Origin: CAVSJA01 sp963728145
Lineage (GTDB): Bacteria > Bacteroidota > Bacteroidia > Chitinophagales > Chitinophagaceae
Length of the DNA: 64,000 nucleotides
Direction: 5' to 3'
Assembly: GCA_963728145.1 (NCBI GenBank)
Contig: CAVSJA010000007.1
Span: 992,001 to 1,056,000 of the forward strand
This document shows positions 36,576-45,507 of this stretch, piece after piece. Positions within the stretch are counted from its first letter, which is position 1. Every line of letters starts with the position of its first letter. Position numbers and translations under genes: made by a program. Under the pieces are notes generated by a model. The model had not been told where the DNA came from, ran no database searches, and was given only the letters and a program-made list of their open reading frames with translations.

Positions 36576-39002
36576 ATGTTTAAGTTCAACTTGAGAATGG
36601 CTTTCCGAAACCTGATTAAGAACAAGGGTGGCTCTTTCATCAATATTGGTGGATTAACAATTGGTTTAACTGTTGCCTTGCTGATTGGATTATGGATCTA
36701 TGATGAATTGTCCTTTAATAAATATTATCAGCATTACGACCGCATTGGTAGGATTTTGATTCGCGGAAACGATATCAAGGAGGGACCATTCATCAATAGC
36801 TCTTTGCCTTATCCTCTTGCTACGGAGATGCGCGAATCGTATGCAACAAATTTTGAGAGAATCGTAAGGAGTTCCTGGAATCAGGATTATATTATTTCGG
36901 CAGGTGAGAAAAACCTTTCAGCTTCCGGGCTATTCGTGGATGAAGCTGCTCCAGAAATGTTCAGTTTTAAGATGCTTAAGGGAAGCCGCTCCGGACTGAA
37001 GGACCGGCATTCGATTCTTCTTTCTTCTTCTACTGCCAGGGCGTTGTTTGGAGAATCGGACCCAATAAATCAATTGCTGAAGATCAATAATAAAATTAGC
37101 GTCACAGTAACAGGAGTATTTGAGGATATTCCCAAGAATGCTGAATTCAACGCAATCAAATTCTTTTCTCCCTGGGATCTTTGGGTTTCAGAAAATAAAT
37201 GGATACTAGATCGTGCAGCAAATGATTGGAATAATCATTTTCTCCGGATGTATGGGGAAATTAAACCCGAAACAGATTTTCAAAATGTAAACCGAAACAT
37301 CGCAGACGCGGAGTTTCTGAAGATAAAGGACATCGACAAGTATAAAGAACATGCTGCCCGCCATCCCGAAGTATTCCTCCACCCAATGAAAAGCTGGCAC
37401 TTGTATCCACTTCAGCGGGATGGATTAACAGACAACAAACCGTTGCGAATGGTCTGGCTGGTGGGTATGATCGGTATGTTTGTATTGATCCTTGCCTGTA
37501 TCAATTTTATGAATCTAAGCACGGCCCGATCGCAAAAGCGAGCAAAGGAAGTGGGTGTTCTTAAAGCTCTCGGCTCCGGACGTGGTCAATTAATCGTTCA
37601 GTACTTCACGGAATCTTATCTCTTTGTTATCTTTTCCTTTCTAATAGCTTATGTACTTGGAAATCTTGCGCTGCCCTGGTTCAATGATCTCGCAGGCAAG
37701 GAAATGCATTTCCCGGTAAACGATTTTAGTTTTTGGCTTGCCTGTATTGGTTTTTGTTTCCTCACAGGATTGCTGGCAGGGAGCTATCCCGCATTCTACC
37801 TCTCTTCCTTCAAACCCATTAAAGTATTAAAGGGAGTTTTTCGTACAGGTCCGCTTGATTCGATTCCCAGGAAAAGTCTCGTTGTAATGCAATTCACGGT
37901 TTCAATTGCATTGATCATTTGCACCCTCGTTGTTTTTCGACAATTGCAATTTGCCAAAGACCGTCCCGTAGGATATACTCGCGAAGGATTAATAATGATT
38001 GAAATGAAATCGGATGATTTTAATGGTAAATATGACATTTTCAGAACAGCGATTTTAAACTCGGGTATGGCAGCCTCAGTTTCCCAATCAATGGGAAGGG
38101 TGACGGAAGTGGTGTCAGGCAATAACGGATTTGACTGGAAGGGCAGAGATCCGAATATGGAAGAGAGTTTTGGAACCCTGGCCGTAACACACGAGCATGG
38201 CAAAACAGTGGGATGGCAATTTGTCGCAGGTCGTGATTTTTCGCGTGAGTATGCCAGTGATTCTTCCGGTGTTGTAATAAACGAATCTGCTGCAAAGTAT
38301 ATGCAACTTCAAAACCCCGTGGGTGAAACTATTACATGGAAGTGGCGGGATAATGAGCCAAAGCCATACAAAATATTAGGAGTTGTCAGGGACATGGTCA
38401 TGGACTCACCTTATGAACCGGTAGAACCGACAATGTTTTTTGTAAACGCATTGAATGGGGGAGTGACCTGGATGAATATCCGGATGAGGCCGGATCTATC
38501 GCCCGCAAAAGCAATTCCTGCAATTGAAGCTGTGTTTAAGAAGCTGGTGCCAGCAGCTCCATTCGATTACAGATTCGTGGATCAGGATTATGCTTTAAAA
38601 TTCGCTGCAGAGGAGCGCATCGGAAGACTGGTTAGATTCTTCGCAATTTTGGCAGTATTTATATCCTGTCTTGGGTTGTTTGGACTAGCGACATTCATGG
38701 CAGAACAACGTACAAGAGAAATAGGGGTGAGAAAAGTATTGGGGGCTTCCTTATTCGATCTCTGGCATTTGCTTTCAAGGGAATTCGTGTTCCTGGTCAT
38801 TCTTTCCTCTGTTATTGCCATGCCTCTAGCTTACTACTTTATGAGTAGTTGGTTACAGGATTATTCATACAGAACCGATTTATCGTGGTGGATTTTCGCA
38901 ATTGCCGCCATCGGCGCACTTGCGATAACAATATTGACGATAAGTTTCCAGTCGATAAAAGCGGCATTAGCAAATCCGGTGAAGAGTTTGAGAACTGAAT
39001 AG
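36576..39002 (+). CDS. FP8: FtsX/MacB-type ABC permease
   Basis: The protein has 808 residues and pairs with FP14: both read GLWIYDE(L/I)SFNKY after TM1, both have HPM-K-W-HLY in the first periplasmic domain, and both have -LxDLW- after the second coupling motif (GASLFDLWHLLSREF here). The first coupling motif is altered to KEVGVLKALGSG, replacing the usual GIRKVLG with GVLKALG, the strongest deviation at that site among intact copies; the second is normal (REIGVRKVLGAS). TM2 is about 292-315. It ends NPVKSLRTE, and its stop codon is followed immediately by the largest heptamer array of the window. Confidence 0.93.
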   Translation: MFKFNLRMAFRNLIKNKGGSFINIGGLTIGLTVALLIGLWIYDELSFNKYYQHYDRIGRILIRGNDIKEGPFINSSLPYPLATEMRESYATNFERIVRSSWNQDYIISAGEKNLSASGLFVDEAAPEMFSFKMLKGSRSGLKDRHSILLSSSTARALFGESDPINQLLKINNKISVTVTGVFEDIPKNAEFNAIKFFSPWDLWVSENKWILDRAANDWNNHFLRMYGEIKPETDFQNVNRNIADAEFLKIKDIDKYKEHAARHPEVFLHPMKSWHLYPLQRDGLTDNKPLRMVWLVGMIGMFVLILACINFMNLSTARSQKRAKEVGVLKALGSGRGQLIVQYFTESYLFVIFSFLIAYVLGNLALPWFNDLAGKEMHFPVNDFSFWLACIGFCFLTGLLAGSYPAFYLSSFKPIKVLKGVFRTGPLDSIPRKSLVVMQFTVSIALIICTLVVFRQLQFAKDRPVGYTREGLIMIEMKSDDFNGKYDIFRTAILNSGMAASVSQSMGRVTEVVSGNNGFDWKGRDPNMEESFGTLAVTHEHGKTVGWQFVAGRDFSREYASDSSGVVINESAAKYMQLQNPVGETITWKWRDNEPKPYKILGVVRDMVMDSPYEPVEPTMFFVNALNGGVTWMNIRMRPDLSPAKAIPAIEAVFKKLVPAAPFDYRFVDQDYALKFAAEERIGRLVRFFAILAVFISCLGLFGLATFMAEQRTREIGVRKVLGASLFDLWHLLSREFVFLVILSSVIAMPLAYYFMSSWLQDYSYRTDLSWWIFAIAAIGALAITILTISFQSIKAALANPVKSLRTE

Positions 39003-39239
39003 GCAATGGGCAATGGGCAATAGGCAATGGGCAATGGGCAATGGGCAATGGGCAATGGGCAATGGGCAATAGGCAATAGGCAATGGGCAATGGGCAATGG
39101 GCAATGGGCAATGGGCAATAGGCAATGGGCAATGGGCAATGGGCAATAGGCAATGGGCAATGGGCAATAGGCAATAGGCAATAGGCAACGGGCAATAGGC
39201 AATGGGCAATAGGCAAGGGGCAAGGGGCAAGGGGCAAAG
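39001..39239 (+). repeat. Heptamer minisatellite GGCAATR, about 34 units
   Basis: From 39002 the sequence is an uninterrupted 7-bp tandem array of GGCAATG and GGCAATA units, decaying to GGCAACG, GGCAAGG and GGCAAAG at the right end. It starts at the TAG stop of FP8 and fills most of the 297-bp gap to the DUF4097 gene. The rest (39240-39299) is A/T-rich with no gene. Confidence 0.95.
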
Positions 39240-39299
39240 GGGAAGAGGCAATATGTAACGAACAAAAAATAATAATTAATAAATAATCAAAAAAACATC

Positions 39300-40328
39300 A
39301 TGAAGAAGAACATTCTATTAATAGCCGCACTCATCTCCGCCGGTGGCGCAATGAGCCAGGACAGCAAAACTCCATACCAGACCAAATCATTGGCTTCGGA
39401 TGGCATTAAAAACGTTGAAGTGCGTACATCTGGTGGAAGCATATCAGTAACGGGCGGAGAGGCTTCTCCCAGGGTTGAAATGTATGTAACACCGAATGGT
39501 AACCGTGAAGGATCGCTAAGTAAAGACGAAATTCAAAAGAGACTCGCAGAAGACTATGAGATCACGCTCACTGCAAGTGGGAATAAGCTCACTGCTATAG
39601 CTAAACCGAAAGACAGAAATATGAATTGGAAAAAAGCGCTGAATATTTCTTTCAAGGTATTTGTAGCGAAAAATGTATCAACCGACCTGAAGACAAGTGG
39701 TGGCAGCATTCACCTGGCCCATCTTGCCGGTACACAGGAATTCACTACAAGCGGTGGGAGTCTCCATATCGATGATCTGAGTGGCAAAATGGATGGAAGA
39801 ACTTCAGGCGGCAGTATCCATCTTTCCAATTCAAAGGACGAAATAGAACTTACAACGAGTGGTGGAAGTATTGATGCAGAGAATTGCAGTGGTAATCTTA
39901 CACTGCGTACTTCTGGCGGATCTCTTGATTTGAATGGATTGAAAGGAAAAATTGATGCAAGCACCAGCGGCGGAAGCATTGACGGTAAAAAAGTTGATGG
40001 AGAACTGATAGCTCATACTTCTGGTGGGAGTGTCGACTTGAAAGATATGACCTGTAGTGTCGATGCGTCTACCAGCGGCGGACATATCGATGTTGAAATT
40101 ACTACGCTTGGAAAATATGTAAAGGTTCGCAATTCAGGAGGGAATATCGATTTGCAACTTCCTTCTAATAAAGGACTGGATCTGGACCTGAGAGGTGAGA
40201 AAATCAAGACCGGTAACCTCAGCAATTTCAGCGGTTCGGTTGAGGAAGACCGTATTGACGGAAAACTGAATGGTGGTGGTGTGCCTGTTTCAGTGAAGGG
40301 GGGACGAGTGAGCATATCGTTCAAGTAG
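39300..40328 (+). CDS. Secreted DUF4097-type beta-solenoid protein
   Basis: The protein has 342 residues with a signal peptide (MKKNILLIAALISAGGAMSQ). The motif T-SGG-S-(I/L/V) recurs with its serine at residues 44, 133, 151, 169, 187, 205, 223, 241 and 259, and an N-SGG-N form at 279. From 133 to 259 the period is exactly 18 residues, eight turns, predicting a very regular single-stranded beta-solenoid. This matches the DUF4097 putative-adhesin family. The N-terminal part (about 45-120) is a separate beta segment. It is the second non-permease gene in the array, between FP8 and FP9 and flanked by repeat elements on both sides. Its role is unknown; a surface or periplasmic scaffold is plausible. 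Confidence 0.88.
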   Translation: MKKNILLIAALISAGGAMSQDSKTPYQTKSLASDGIKNVEVRTSGGSISVTGGEASPRVEMYVTPNGNREGSLSKDEIQKRLAEDYEITLTASGNKLTAIAKPKDRNMNWKKALNISFKVFVAKNVSTDLKTSGGSIHLAHLAGTQEFTTSGGSLHIDDLSGKMDGRTSGGSIHLSNSKDEIELTTSGGSIDAENCSGNLTLRTSGGSLDLNGLKGKIDASTSGGSIDGKKVDGELIAHTSGGSVDLKDMTCSVDASTSGGHIDVEITTLGKYVKVRNSGGNIDLQLPSNKGLDLDLRGEKIKTGNLSNFSGSVEEDRIDGKLNGGGVPVSVKGGRVSISFK

Positions 40329-40461
<133 letters not shown>

Positions 40462-40488
40462 GAGTAGAGTCTACAAAATGAAAATGGA

Positions 40489-42894
40489 ATGATAAAGAAT
40501 TATTTCAAAATTGCCTGGAGAAATCTTTCGAGAAACAAGAATTTCACCATTATTAATGTCGCTGGTCTGGCTGTAGGGATCGCGGTTTGTCTGCTCATTT
40601 TCCTGGTGATACAGTTTGAAATGAGTTTTGACAATTATCATAGTAAGAAAGATAGAATATATCGTATGCTAACCGAGGGTCACAGTGCAGATGGGGTTGA
40701 TCATTTTGCTGGTGTTCCTTATCCCTTGCCTACTGCTTTACATGCGGATTATCCCTCAATTGTAAGTACTGGTCTTTTGCGTCCTACAAATGAACAGATC
40801 CAGATCATTGATGAAAAAACAGGTCAAACGCAAAAGAAATTCAGGGAAAGATTTGGAGTGTTTTTTGCGGAGCCGAGCATCTTTGAAATCTTTGATTTGT
40901 CCATGATCGAAGGGGATTATAAAACATTAAAAGATCCCAATACAGCGATTCTTTCTAAATCAACTGCCGAGCGTTATTTTGGATCATGGCAATCAGCAAT
41001 AGGCAAAGTATTCAAGAGGAATAACGACCAGGTGTATAAGATCGTGGGCGTTATGAAAGACGTGCCCGCAAATACGGATTTTCAGATCGATATTCTTGCA
41101 TCTTATATTTCGCTTCAACGGAATCTTCCAGCTGATGATTGGGTGAGCATCTCCACAGCTCATCAGAGTTATGTGTTGCTGCCCGAAAAAACAAGCAAGG
41201 CACAATTCAACGCGCAACTCGTACAGTTTACCCGGAAGTATAAAAGCGGAGATAACGCCAGGAATATTCAACTCCTGCAGCCGATATCGGAAGTACATTT
41301 TGACACGGAATTGGGAAATAATATTGGCCGGGCAGTTTCAAAACACCTGATCAATACCTTGTGGTTGATCGCAGCATTCATCCTGCTTATCGCCTGCGTG
41401 AACTTTATCAATCTTTCAACAGCGCAGGCCATTAACAGAGCCAAAGAAATTGCAGTTCGAAAGGTGTTGGGAGGAAGTAAAAGTCAACTGAAACTGCAGT
41501 TTTTCAATGAAACCGCACTGATAACACTTACAGCAATTATACTCGCAACAGTTATTGCGTATATCAGTTTGCCTGGGCTTTCATCCATGCTTGAACTCAA
41601 ATTATCGATGGATTTTCTAAAAAACCCAACCCTGATTCTTTTCCTAATAAGTATTGCGATACTCATCGTTTTACTCGCGGGTTTCTATCCCGCGATGGTA
41701 TTGTCGAGATTCAATCCCGCAACTGCATTAAAGAGTAAAATAAAGGCAGGAAAACAGAAAGGACTTTCATTGAGAAGAGGGCTTGTTGTCTTTCAATTCA
41801 TAATTGCCCAGGGATTGATCATTGGCACTTTGATCATCGTAATGCAGATGGATTATTTCCGCACCCGACCGATGGGCTTTGACAAAAACGCAATCGTCAA
41901 TTTTTCTTTTCCTGATGATAGTCTTGGACAAAGCAAATTGAATTACCTGTATGACAAATTAACGCAAATAAAAGGAGTGAAGTCAGTAAGCTTCAGTTAT
42001 GCAAGCCCTGCAGATCGGGGGAATTGGTTTTCGAACTTTCGTTATGACCATCAAAAGGATGAAACGAATTGGGGAGCAAATATGAAATGGGCAGATGATA
42101 ATTATCTCTCCACTTACAGCATACCGTTAGTCGCCGGTCGTAATTTGAAAGCTTCCGATACAGCAAGGGAATTTATCGTGAATGAAACCTTGTTAAGCAA
42201 GCTTGGGGTTAAATCTCCTGAGGAGGCCCTGAACAAAGAAATTGAAATGTGGGGAGGAGAAATGCGGGGACCGATTGTAGGAGTTGTAAAGGATTTCAAC
42301 GCGGCTTCTTTACGTGATGCATTGGTGCCGGTGTTGATTACCACAAGAAAGGATTTCTACGGAGTTGCAGGCATCAAACTAGAAACGGAAGGAATGAACG
42401 AAACGCTCAAAGCTGTAGGTGATTTATGGAATACGGTCTATACTGACTTTGTATTCAACGAACAATTCCTCGATGCTAAAATAGAGAACTTTTATGCGCA
42501 GGAACAAAGACTTTCAAACCTGTATAAAATATTTGCGGGACTTGCAATCTTCTTAAGCTGTTTGGGATTGTATGGACTTGCATCTTTTATGGCCGTGCAA
42601 AAAATAAAGGAAGTTGGAATAAGAAAGGTCCTTGGCGCATCAGTCGGCAGCATCATCATGTTATTCTCGAGAGAATTTCTTTTATTGATTGGGATTGCAT
42701 TTGTGATCTCTGCGCCATTAGCCTGGTATTTAATGCATGACTGGCTGCAGGATTTTGTTTATCGAATTAGCATACCCTGGTGGGTATTGGTACTTGCTGG
42801 ACTGCTTGCTGCATTGGTCGCTTTGGTCACTGTGAGCTTCCAGGCAATACGAGCAGCAATGGCAAATCCGGTGAAGAGTTTGAGGAGCGAGTAA
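40489..42894 (+). CDS. FP9: FtsX/MacB-type ABC permease
   Basis: The protein has 801 residues and is the partner of FP5 (NLSTAQA in TM2; FLDAKIENFYAQEQRL before TM6; GIKLETEGMNETLKAVGDLW). Unlike FP5 it keeps the canonical opening MIKNYFKIAWRN. After TM1 it reads FLVIQFEMSFDNYH. TM2 is about 290-312. Coupling motifs are KEIAVRKVLGGS and KEVGIRKVLGAS. The GSYPA motif before TM5 is changed to AGFYPAMVLSRF. TM6 has SCLGLYGLASFM. It ends NPVKSLRSE and is followed by a short heptamer run; only 63 bp separate it from FP10. Confidence 0.93.
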   Translation: MIKNYFKIAWRNLSRNKNFTIINVAGLAVGIAVCLLIFLVIQFEMSFDNYHSKKDRIYRMLTEGHSADGVDHFAGVPYPLPTALHADYPSIVSTGLLRPTNEQIQIIDEKTGQTQKKFRERFGVFFAEPSIFEIFDLSMIEGDYKTLKDPNTAILSKSTAERYFGSWQSAIGKVFKRNNDQVYKIVGVMKDVPANTDFQIDILASYISLQRNLPADDWVSISTAHQSYVLLPEKTSKAQFNAQLVQFTRKYKSGDNARNIQLLQPISEVHFDTELGNNIGRAVSKHLINTLWLIAAFILLIACVNFINLSTAQAINRAKEIAVRKVLGGSKSQLKLQFFNETALITLTAIILATVIAYISLPGLSSMLELKLSMDFLKNPTLILFLISIAILIVLLAGFYPAMVLSRFNPATALKSKIKAGKQKGLSLRRGLVVFQFIIAQGLIIGTLIIVMQMDYFRTRPMGFDKNAIVNFSFPDDSLGQSKLNYLYDKLTQIKGVKSVSFSYASPADRGNWFSNFRYDHQKDETNWGANMKWADDNYLSTYSIPLVAGRNLKASDTAREFIVNETLLSKLGVKSPEEALNKEIEMWGGEMRGPIVGVVKDFNAASLRDALVPVLITTRKDFYGVAGIKLETEGMNETLKAVGDLWNTVYTDFVFNEQFLDAKIENFYAQEQRLSNLYKIFAGLAIFLSCLGLYGLASFMAVQKIKEVGIRKVLGASVGSIIMLFSREFLLLIGIAFVISAPLAWYLMHDWLQDFVYRISIPWWVLVLAGLLAALVALVTVSFQAIRAAMANPVKSLRSE

Positions 42895-42921
42895 GCAATA
42901 GGCAATAGGCAATGGGCAATT
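42895..42921 (+). repeat. Short GGCAATA heptamer array after FP9
   Basis: About four units (GCAATAG, GCAATAG, GCAATGG, GCAATTG) run on from the FP9 TAA stop. Confidence 0.8.
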
Positions 42922-42957
42922 GAGAAAATTGGTCAGAAAAACATAAATCAAAAGATT

Positions 42958-45345
42958 ATGTTTAGAAATTACCTGAAAGTAGCCATTCGTAATCTTGCAA
43001 AAAGCAAGCTCTATTCTGCCATTAATATCATTGGTCTATCGGTTGGAATTGCGTCTTGCATTTTGATCTTTCTGTATGTTCAGGATGAGTTAAGCTTTGA
43101 CAGGTTTCATGAAAGGTCAAGCAGGATCTATCGATTGACTGAAATATTGCACCTGCCAAAAGAGGACCGGCCGCAGGCTGTTACTTCACCTCCAATGGGG
43201 CCAGCATTGAAGACGAATTTTCCTGAAGTGGAAAAGTTTGTCAGAATTAATTCTTCCAGCCGGTACTTGTCAGTAAACGAAAAAAAGTTTTTGGATAACA
43301 AGTTGATCTATGCTGATTCAACCTTCTTTGATGTATTCAGTTTTCCATTAATTGAGGGAAATCCAACAAAAGCATTGGTAAGTCCATATTCGGTGGTATT
43401 GACTGAATCAACTGCGAAGAAATATTTTGGTAACGCCTCGGCTTTAGGAAAAACGATGAATTTTTCCGATACGATTGCCTTAAAGGTTACTGGAATTATA
43501 AACGATGTTCCGCACAATTCTCATTTCACATTCGATGCTGTGCTTTCCCGCACGACTATAACTGATATGCGTAAAGGTGAGCCAGAAGATAACTGGTTTA
43601 ACAATGGTTACTATACCTATTTGTTGTTGCCTGAAGGCTATGATCAGAAAAGACTTGAAACGAAGGCAAGTGCCTTTGTACAAAAACAAATGGAGGAGGA
43701 GCGGAAGACAAGCGGGATGTGGTATGATTTTAAACTCCAACCGCTCACTGAAATTCATTTAAGATCGAATATACATGCGGAAATAAGGCCAAATAGCGAT
43801 ATAACCTATGTATATATCTTTTCCGCAGCTGCGATATTGATACTATTGATTGCTTGCAGCAATTTTATTAATCTCTCTACGGCCAAATCATTGACTCGCT
43901 CAAGAGAAATCGGATTGAGAAAGGTAGTGGGAGCAAGGAAGGCTCAATTGATCTTTCAGTTTCTTGGAGAATCTTTTTTATTTGCCGCAATAGCCGGATT
44001 GCTTGCCATACTGATGGTGAAGTTTCTATTGCCTTATTTTAATGATTTTGCAGGTAGAACGCTGAGTCTTCAGATCAGCAATCTTTTATTCTTATCGATC
44101 TTTGGATTAATAATTATCGGCGCAGGACTAATTGCCGGTTGTTATCCGGCCTTCCTCATGTCGGCATTCGGGCCAATTACCGCTTTAAAAGGGGTAATGA
44201 GGTACGGATGGAAAGATGTCGTCTTACGTAAAGGCCTCGTAATATTTCAATTTACCATCGCAATAATTCTTGGACTGGGAACAACGATGATTCTGCAACA
44301 ACTCAGGTTTATGCAGAATCAAAAGATCGGCCTGAATAAGGATCAGCTCATTGAAATGGATCTAAGTTTCGCCGATCTTCCAAAGGGAAGGACTATTGTA
44401 CAGGAATTATTAAAGAATAAAGGCGTGGAGAATGCCACGCTAACTGATTTTTCCTTTAAATCTGGTATAAGCAATATTGCTTTGTTACCTGAGGGCGCTG
44501 CTGAGAATGAGATCACTTCTCAATCAGTAGTTACGATTGATGAGAATTTCCTTTCAACATTCCAGGTTTCCTTAGCAGCTGGAAGAAATTTCTCTCCCGA
44601 ATACAGGACGGATTCTCTTGAAGGGTTTATGGTAAATGAGGCTGCGGTTAGAGTTTTTGGATGGAAAACGCCGCAGGATGCGATTGGTAAGAAACTGGAT
44701 TGGGGACTTGGTAAAAAGGGAAAAGTAGTCGGAGTTGTGAAGGATTTTAATTTTCGTTCGCTGCATGAAAACGTTGCTCCGTTGATCATGCATATTCATC
44801 CGGACTGGAGTCGCTACGTTGCATTAAGATTAAAGTCCGCTAATCTTTCAGAAACGATCAAGGAAATTGAATCCACCTGGAATAGGTTAACAACGAATAG
44901 CCCGTTTGCCTATACTTTCCTTGATGAAGATTTTGCGAAGATGTATAAGGCAGAGCAAAACATGCAATCCGTGCTGACCTTGTTCACAGCCCTTGCCGTA
45001 TTTGTTGCCTGTTTGGGATTGTTTGGATTAGCAGCATTTACTATCAGGCAAAGATTTAAGGAAATAGCAGTGAGAAAGGTCTTGGGTGCAAGTACTGCAA
45101 ATATTACAAGGTTGTTGTCTAAAGATTTCCTGAAGCTGGTATTGATTTCAGCATTGATCGCATTCCCCATAGCATGGTTTGGCATTTCGAGGTGGCTACA
45201 AGATTTCGCATATAGAGTACAGATTGGCTGGTGGGTATTTGTTGTTGCTGCTGCGGGGGCGTTGTTCATTGCATTGATTACGGTAAGCTTCCAGGCGATA
45301 AGAGCGGCGGTGGTGAATCCGACGAAAAGTTTGAGAAGTGAATAG
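42958..45345 (+). CDS. FP10: FtsX/MacB-type ABC permease
   Basis: The protein has 795 residues. It belongs with FP4 and FP6 by the SPPMGPALKTNF sequence and YRLTEILHLP at the start of the first periplasmic domain. TM2 is about 284-305 with IACSNFINLSTAKS. Coupling motifs are REIGLRKVVGAR and KEIAVRKVLGAS. The motif before TM5 is AGCYPAFLMSAFGPITALKG, where C replaces S and the usual PIxVLKG is changed. Its tail is NPTKSLRSE. It is followed by a unique block of four short palindromes instead of heptamers. Confidence 0.93.
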   Translation: MFRNYLKVAIRNLAKSKLYSAINIIGLSVGIASCILIFLYVQDELSFDRFHERSSRIYRLTEILHLPKEDRPQAVTSPPMGPALKTNFPEVEKFVRINSSSRYLSVNEKKFLDNKLIYADSTFFDVFSFPLIEGNPTKALVSPYSVVLTESTAKKYFGNASALGKTMNFSDTIALKVTGIINDVPHNSHFTFDAVLSRTTITDMRKGEPEDNWFNNGYYTYLLLPEGYDQKRLETKASAFVQKQMEEERKTSGMWYDFKLQPLTEIHLRSNIHAEIRPNSDITYVYIFSAAAILILLIACSNFINLSTAKSLTRSREIGLRKVVGARKAQLIFQFLGESFLFAAIAGLLAILMVKFLLPYFNDFAGRTLSLQISNLLFLSIFGLIIIGAGLIAGCYPAFLMSAFGPITALKGVMRYGWKDVVLRKGLVIFQFTIAIILGLGTTMILQQLRFMQNQKIGLNKDQLIEMDLSFADLPKGRTIVQELLKNKGVENATLTDFSFKSGISNIALLPEGAAENEITSQSVVTIDENFLSTFQVSLAAGRNFSPEYRTDSLEGFMVNEAAVRVFGWKTPQDAIGKKLDWGLGKKGKVVGVVKDFNFRSLHENVAPLIMHIHPDWSRYVALRLKSANLSETIKEIESTWNRLTTNSPFAYTFLDEDFAKMYKAEQNMQSVLTLFTALAVFVACLGLFGLAAFTIRQRFKEIAVRKVLGASTANITRLLSKDFLKLVLISALIAFPIAWFGISRWLQDFAYRVQIGWWVFVVAAAGALFIALITVSFQAIRAAVVNPTKSLRSE

Positions 45346-45492
45346 GTTCCGAACCCTAAAGCAGAAACTGGTAATTAATTCGGGAGTTGCAGGGTTCGGA
45401 ACCCTACTAAAGCAACTTTCCCAATAATAAGGGTTCCGAACCCTGTAAGATGCTAATGAGTTTTCATGATCCTTTTTTAGGGTTCGGAACCT
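45345..45492. repeat. Four palindromic units AGGGTTC-S-GAACCCT
   Basis: Units lie at 45345-45357, 45391-45405, 45430-45444 and 45479-45492. Each is a 13-15 bp palindrome with a central C (units 1 and 3) or G (units 2 and 4), so orientation alternates. Spacers are 33, 24 and 34 bp. This family is seen nowhere else in the window. The block fills the 162-bp gap between FP10 and FP11. Confidence 0.85.
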
Positions 45493-45507
45493 GTCTAAAG
45501 AAAATAT

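Noticed and set aside
38839..39265. Three overlapping minus-strand open frames of 94-134 codons made of PLPIAHC-like repeats
   Set aside because: They are the reverse translation of the GGCAATR heptamer array in all three frames; a 7-bp unit without stop codons on that strand keeps every frame open. No start signal or protein-like composition.
45345..45492. CRISPR-like array (repeats with spacers)
   Set aside because: Units are only 13-15 bp palindromes of alternating orientation with unequal spacers, four copies, and no cas gene nearby.
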